64,000 bases of DNA, taken from positions 5,211-69,210 of the forward strand of contig WRJC01000017.1 in the NCBI GenBank assembly GCA_009782405.1, written 5' to 3'. Positions within the stretch are counted from its first letter, which is position 1. Each line of letters starts with the position of its first letter. Under the pieces are notes generated by a model. The model searched no databases. It was not told the DNA's origin and was given only the letters and a program-made list of their open reading frames with translations. This stretch comes from Oscillospiraceae bacterium. Lineage in GTDB: Bacteria; Bacillota_A; Clostridia; Oscillospirales; WRJC01. The position numbers and the translations under genes are program-made. Positions 60,383-64,000 of this stretch are shown here, piece after piece.

Positions 60383-63040
60383 CTAAATTTGTTCGATCAC
60401 AAACGATTCCAAAATGTCCAATTCCCGTATGTCGTTGAATTTTTCCAGGCCCACGCCGCACTCAAAGCCCTGGGCCACTTCCCTTACATCGTCCTTGAAG
60501 CGCCGCAGCGACGAGATTTTGTCCTCGAATATCACGATGCCGTCCCTGACCACGCGTATCTGCGAATTTCGCGTGATCTTCCCGTCCTGCACGTAGCTGC
60601 CCGCGATGGTTCCCACATTCGGGACTTTTATGATCTGCCTCACCTGGGCGCGGCCTAACAGCGTTTCCTTGAATTTGGGGGCGAGCATGCCCTTCATCGC
60701 GGCGTTTATTTCTTCTATGCACTCATAGATCACCCTGTATGTGCGCACATCCACGCCCCTTCTCTCAGCCGCGTCGGAAGCGGCTTTGTCCGGGCGCACG
60801 TTGAATCCCACGACTATCGCGTTCGAGGCCGAGGCGAGCAGTATGTCCGATTCCGTTATTCCGCCGACCGCGCTGTGCACCACCTTTATTTTCACTTCTT
60901 CGTTTGATTCCTTCAGAAGCGAGGCGCGGAGCGCTTCCACCGAGCCCTGGACATCCGCCTTTATTATTATCCCCAATTCTTTCACGCCGCTTTTGACCTG
61001 CGAAAACAAATCCTCGAGGGTGATGTTGGAGGAGGTTTTGAACTGCTCTTCCTTGTCTTCGGACTTTCTTTTCTCCACGAGCTCCCTCGCCATCTTTTCG
61101 TCCGCGACCGCCCGGAACGTGTCGCCCGCGTTCGGGGTTTCGGAGAGGCCTGTGATCTCGGCCGGCATCGAAGGGCCTGCCGATTTCATGCTCTTGCCCC
61201 TGTCGTTCGTCATGGCCCTCACCCTGCCCACGGCCATTCCCGCAATCACGATATCGCCCGATTTCAGGGTGCCGTTTTGCACCAAAACCGTCGCGACGGG
61301 CCCTTTTCCCTTGTCCAATTTGGCCTCTATGACCACCCCCTGCGCGGGTCTGTCAGGGTTGGCTTTGAAATCCTTCATGTCGGCCACCAAAAGTATCATT
61401 TCGAGCAGCTCGTCTATGCCCTGGCCCGTGATCGCCGAAACCGGCACGCACACGATATCCCCGCCCCAGTCCTCGGGCACAAGTTCGTACTTTGTGAGAT
61501 CCTGCTTTACCCTGTCCGGGTCGGCCTGGGGCATGTCCATTTTGTTTATCGCCACTATGATCGTCACATTAGCCGCTTTGGCGTGGTTTATCGCCTCGAC
61601 CGTCTGCGGCATGATCCCGTCGTCGGCGGCCACCACGAGGATCGCGATGTCCGTGCACTTGGCGCCGCGGGCGCGCATCGCGGTAAAGGCCGCGTGGCCC
61701 GGGGTATCGAGGAAAGTTATCTCCCTGCCGTTTGTTTCGACTCTGTAAGCCCCTATGTGCTGGGTTATGCCGCCCGCCTCGCCCGCAGTCACGTTAGTGT
61801 GCTTGATGGCATCCAATAGCGAGGTTTTGCCGTGGTCCACGTGCCCCATCACCACCACCACGGGCGCCCTGACCGCAAGTTTTTCCTCCGGGTCCGCAAA
61901 ATCGTCGAACAGCCGATCTTCGATGGTCACGACCACCTCTTTTTCCACCTTCGCGCCGAATTCCATCGCCACGAGCCCCGCCGTGTCGTAGTCCATTTCC
62001 TCGTTCACATTGACTTTGACGCCGAGCATGAACAATTTTTTCATCACTTCGGCCGAAGTTATCTGGAGCTTGGAGGCGAGCGCCGAAGGGATTATTTTTT
62101 CCGGCAGAATGATCGAAAGCTGTTTTTTCTTGGCTTTTTCCTGCTTGGCTTCCTGCTGTGTTTTCCGGAGCTTTTCGAGCGCCAGTTTTTCCTTGTCGAT
62201 CGGCCTGCCGGATTTGTCCCTTTCGTAGGGCCTGTTGGGCTGATAGGCCGGGGGTTTTTTGGGTTTCGGCCTGTCGTCGGCGGGCGCGCCCCTGCCTTTT
62301 CCGGCATCGGGGACGAAAGTCTCGAGGTTTTCGTTGTATTTCGACAGATCCACGCTTGTGGTCCTGGTGTCCACTATTTTCGCCGACTCGTTTTTGACCC
62401 CTGCGGTCACTTTGATGTTGTCGCTTGAAATTATATCGACCTTTTCCCCGGGCCTGGGCGGCCTTTGCGAATTTTTGAAATCCGGCTTGGGCCGGGGCTG
62501 GGGTCTGTCGTTTCGGATGTTTTTGCCAGCTTGCCCTTCTTTTCCGCCTTTGCCGAACGCGGGATTCGAAAAATCGCGCTCTTTTCTCGGAGGCTGGTTT
62601 TGCCCGCGGGGACGCGGCGCCTGCGGCTGGGTTTTTTGCTGGGGCGCGGCAGGGGCGGGGGCCTTGGGCCTTTCGGGCGCGGGGGCGGTTTTGGGTTTTT
62701 CCGGGGGCGGTTCCCTTTTGATTTCTTCTTTGACTTCTTTGATCTCTTCTTTTTTGTCCGCGGCCTCCCCTTCGGTTTTTGGGGGAGCGGATGTTTCGGG
62801 TTCCGGCTTTTCGATTTTTTCGATTTTTTCGATTTTCGGAGCGTACATATAGACATCCAAGTCCGCGACTTGATTTTGACGGGTCAGATATTCGAAGATC
62901 AGATCCAAGTCGGGGCTTTCGAGAGTCGCCGTCGTGTTTTTGGCCGGTAACCCGTATGATACCAAGATATCTGATATATCTTTGCTTTTTACATTGAAAT
63001 TCGCGGCAATCTCCCTGAGTTTAAACTGTTTTATCGCCAT
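60383..63040 (-). CDS. infB: Translation initiation factor IF-2
   Basis: 885 residues. IF-2 is a GTPase that brings initiator tRNA to the 30S ribosome. The N-terminal IF2_N domain ([21 protein letters not shown]) is followed by a long Lys/Glu/Pro linker (about residues 70-320), a second IF2_N motif ([24 protein letters not shown]), then the G domain with [17 protein letters not shown] and NKMDMP. Domains II-IV follow to the end. The ATG at 63040 is chosen; GGAGG lies about 14 bases before it, and a GTG at 63055 overlaps that site. It is 26 bases after the ylxR gene. rbfA does not follow, unlike in most relatives. Confidence 0.97.
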   Translation of the reverse strand: MAIKQFKLREIAANFNVKSKDISDILVSYGLPAKNTTATLESPDLDLIFEYLTRQNQVADLDVYMYAPKIEKIEKIEKPEPETSAPPKTEGEAADKKEEIKEVKEEIKREPPPEKPKTAPAPERPKAPAPAAPQQKTQPQAPRPRGQNQPPRKERDFSNPAFGKGGKEGQAGKNIRNDRPQPRPKPDFKNSQRPPRPGEKVDIISSDNIKVTAGVKNESAKIVDTRTTSVDLSKYNENLETFVPDAGKGRGAPADDRPKPKKPPAYQPNRPYERDKSGRPIDKEKLALEKLRKTQQEAKQEKAKKKQLSIILPEKIIPSALASKLQITSAEVMKKLFMLGVKVNVNEEMDYDTAGLVAMEFGAKVEKEVVVTIEDRLFDDFADPEEKLAVRAPVVVVMGHVDHGKTSLLDAIKHTNVTAGEAGGITQHIGAYRVETNGREITFLDTPGHAAFTAMRARGAKCTDIAILVVAADDGIMPQTVEAINHAKAANVTIIVAINKMDMPQADPDRVKQDLTKYELVPEDWGGDIVCVPVSAITGQGIDELLEMILLVADMKDFKANPDRPAQGVVIEAKLDKGKGPVATVLVQNGTLKSGDIVIAGMAVGRVRAMTNDRGKSMKSAGPSMPAEITGLSETPNAGDTFRAVADEKMARELVEKRKSEDKEEQFKTSSNITLEDLFSQVKSGVKELGIIIKADVQGSVEALRASLLKESNEEVKIKVVHSAVGGITESDILLASASNAIVVGFNVRPDKAASDAAERRGVDVRTYRVIYECIEEINAAMKGMLAPKFKETLLGRAQVRQIIKVPNVGTIAGSYVQDGKITRNSQIRVVRDGIVIFEDKISSLRRFKDDVREVAQGFECGVGLEKFNDIRELDILESFVIEQI

Positions 63041-63066
63041 ATTGCAAATATGCACCTCCGTAGATT

Positions 63067-63351
63067 TTAATTTGATTGATCCCCGGGTTCAGTAATTTGG
63101 GCCAGCAGCGATTCGAATATTTCGTCCGAGATTTTGGTCTCCAGGCTTTTATCGAATCTTTTAGCCTTCACGGCTTTTTTCAGGCAGCCTGCGTCGCGGC
63201 ATATATATGCCCCGCGTCCTGATTTTTTGCCTCTTAAATCGATGCTTATATCATTTTCCGGGCTGCGCACCACCCTTATCAGCTCGTTTTTGTTTTTCGA
63301 GGCGCCGCATCCAAGGCACTTTCTCTGAGGTATCCTCTTTGCCGCTGGCAT
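63067..63351 (-). CDS. ylxR: YlxR family RNA-binding protein
   Basis: 94 residues. The family signature [21 protein letters not shown] and the later [19 protein letters not shown], with its basic patch, are intact. YlxR (RnpM) binds RNA, with RNase P among reported partners in Bacillus. The ATG at 63351 follows GGAG by six bases; an in-frame start at 63372 overlaps nusA but lacks a site. It lies in the usual place between nusA and infB; the L7Ae-like ylxQ gene that often sits there is absent. Confidence 0.94.
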   Translation of the reverse strand: MPAAKRIPQRKCLGCGASKNKNELIRVVRSPENDISIDLRGKKSGRGAYICRDAGCLKKAVKAKRFDKSLETKISDEIFESLLAQITEPGDQSN

Positions 63352-63368
63352 GATATGCTCCCCCCTGA

Positions 63369-64000
63369 TCATTGAGATGTCTTTATGTCTATTTTGTACC
63401 CCGTGAGCTTGGCGGCCAGGCGCGCGTTCTGCCCTTCCTTGCCTATTGCGAGCGAGAGCTGGGAAGGCTCGACCACCGCGCGGCAGCTCCTCTCCGTCTC
63501 GTTCACGCTGACCTCGGTGACTTCCGCCGGCGAAAGCGCGGCCTTTATGTACTCCACGGGGTTATCGGAGTATTTTATCACATCTATTTTTTCGCTGCCG
63601 AGCTCGCCCACCACCGCGTTGATCCTTCCGCCTTTCGCGCCTATGCACGAGCCCACCGGGTCCACGTCAGGGTTAGAAGAGCTCACCGCTATTTTGGTCC
63701 TCATGCCCGGCTCCCGGGCTATGCTGTTTATGATCACCGTGCCGTCGCTTATCTCCGGGACTTCGAGCTCAAACAGGCGTTTCACCAGCCCCGCGTGCTT
63801 TCTCGACAGGGTGATCAGCGGTCCCTTCGCCTGATTTTTGACCTCGATCACATATACCTTTATGCGTTCGCCCTCTTTTATGACCTCGCCGGGTATCTGC
63901 TCCGATTTTACGAGCAGGGCTTCGCCTTTGCCTATGTCGAGTATCGCGTTTCCCGTGGGAGGGTCGATTTTATACACGGATGCCGAAATGAGCTCTTCTT
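63369..64000 (-). CDS. nusA: Transcription termination/antitermination factor NusA, C-terminal part (runs off the window)
   Basis: About 210 residues are visible; the frame is open to the window edge and continues upstream of it. The visible part covers the end of the S1 domain (IGKGEALLVKSEQIPGE) and the KH domains: SIAREPGMRTKIAVSS, the GSCIGAKGGRINAVVGEL loop and LSLAIGKEGQNARLAAKLTG. NusA binds RNA polymerase and modulates pausing and termination. It overlaps nothing downstream: ylxR begins 17 bases after the stop, and infB follows. The C-terminal acidic repeats found in Proteobacteria are absent, as in other Bacillota. Confidence 0.96.
   Translation of the reverse strand, partial: EELISASVYKIDPPTGNAILDIGKGEALLVKSEQIPGEVIKEGERIKVYVIEVKNQAKGPLITLSRKHAGLVKRLFELEVPEISDGTVIINSIAREPGMRTKIAVSSSNPDVDPVGSCIGAKGGRINAVVGELGSEKIDVIKYSDNPVEYIKAALSPAEVTEVSVNETERSCRAVVEPSQLSLAIGKEGQNARLAAKLTGYKIDIKTSQ

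Noticed and set aside
1..64000. CRISPR arrays, insertion sequences, rRNA genes, prophage or integrase genes
   Set aside because: No regularly spaced repeats, transposase or integrase motifs, or rRNA-like sequence were seen; the only RNA gene recognised is tRNA-Gly.

Overview
The window looks like a chromosomal segment of an anaerobic Gram-positive bacterium, most likely an uncultured member of the Clostridia (Bacillota). Supporting signs are lipobox-type solute-binding proteins, an xpaC-telA pair, DUF6323/DUF6179, DUF4358 and NusG-domain-II/Gx-transporter genes, a PQTGD-type wall-anchor tail, strong GGAGG ribosome binding sites and many near-perfect TTGACA-N17-TATAAT promoters. Placement below class level is not supported. 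The bulk is of moderate GC with heavy ATA and AGG codon use; a few genes (18.1-19.1 kb, 56.3-58.0 kb) are clearly more AT-rich.

Layout. 0-7 kb: a partial gene, an AAA-ATPase/nuclease fusion, then recA-recX-rimO-MATE exporter. 7-10 kb: a leftward xpaC, telA and TPM-domain group. 10-14 kb: Uma2-type protein, GH4 glycosidase, sugar-binding lipoprotein. 14-18 kb (leftward): sugar-binding lipoprotein, HD-GYP-rubredoxin fusion and PAS-GGDEF cyclase. 18-19 kb: an AT-rich gene of three PepSY-like repeats followed by a gene remnant. 19-25 kb: recD2, a sugar isomerase, two lipoproteins. 24.6-30.4 kb: a membrane Ser/Thr kinase with leucine-rich repeats plus a duplicated helix-turn-helix protein, a polytopic membrane protein, a DUF4143 ATPase. 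30.4-36 kb: a leftward galactonate-type operon (isomerase, dgoD, UroD-like protein, wall-anchored CBM9 protein) with a divergent Gfo/Idh oxidoreductase. 36-41.5 kb: another sugar-binding lipoprotein, a lipobox/SBP/GGDEF receptor, a Gx transporter-methyltransferase fusion, and NusG domain II. 41.7-47.9 kb: an AlbA_2 regulator, leuS, Gfo/Idh, Eis-like acetyltransferase. 48 kb: tRNA-Gly. 48-53 kb: a five-gene leftward operon for surface-glycan acetylation and amino-sugar metabolism. 53-56 kb: PstS-like and sugar-binding lipoproteins. 56-58 kb: a two-gene ATPase-nuclease cassette. 58-64 kb: DUF6323-DUF6179, a sugar isomerase, and the leftward nusA-ylxR-infB operon.

How it fits together. The cell appears to live on plant- or host-derived sugars: five related sugar-binding lipoproteins, GH4, dgoD, three TIM-barrel isomerases, two Gfo/Idh enzymes and a glucosamine-6-phosphate isomerase homologue, yet no sugar permease or transporter ATPase is present. 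Cyclic-di-GMP genes lie beside two of the binding proteins.

Most notable: (1) the ATPase-nuclease cassette lies between two perfect 50-bp direct repeats, each a complete promoter, so that precise loss would restore the promoter of the downstream lipoprotein gene; the AlbA_2 gene upstream of leuS is bounded the same way by a 30-bp promoter repeat (28/30). (2) A GACA-N6-TGTC palindrome recurs at the promoters of recA, the PepSY-like gene and the AlbA_2 gene and may be an SOS-like operator. (3) Two unusual fusions, HD-GYP-rubredoxin and Gx transporter-methyltransferase.
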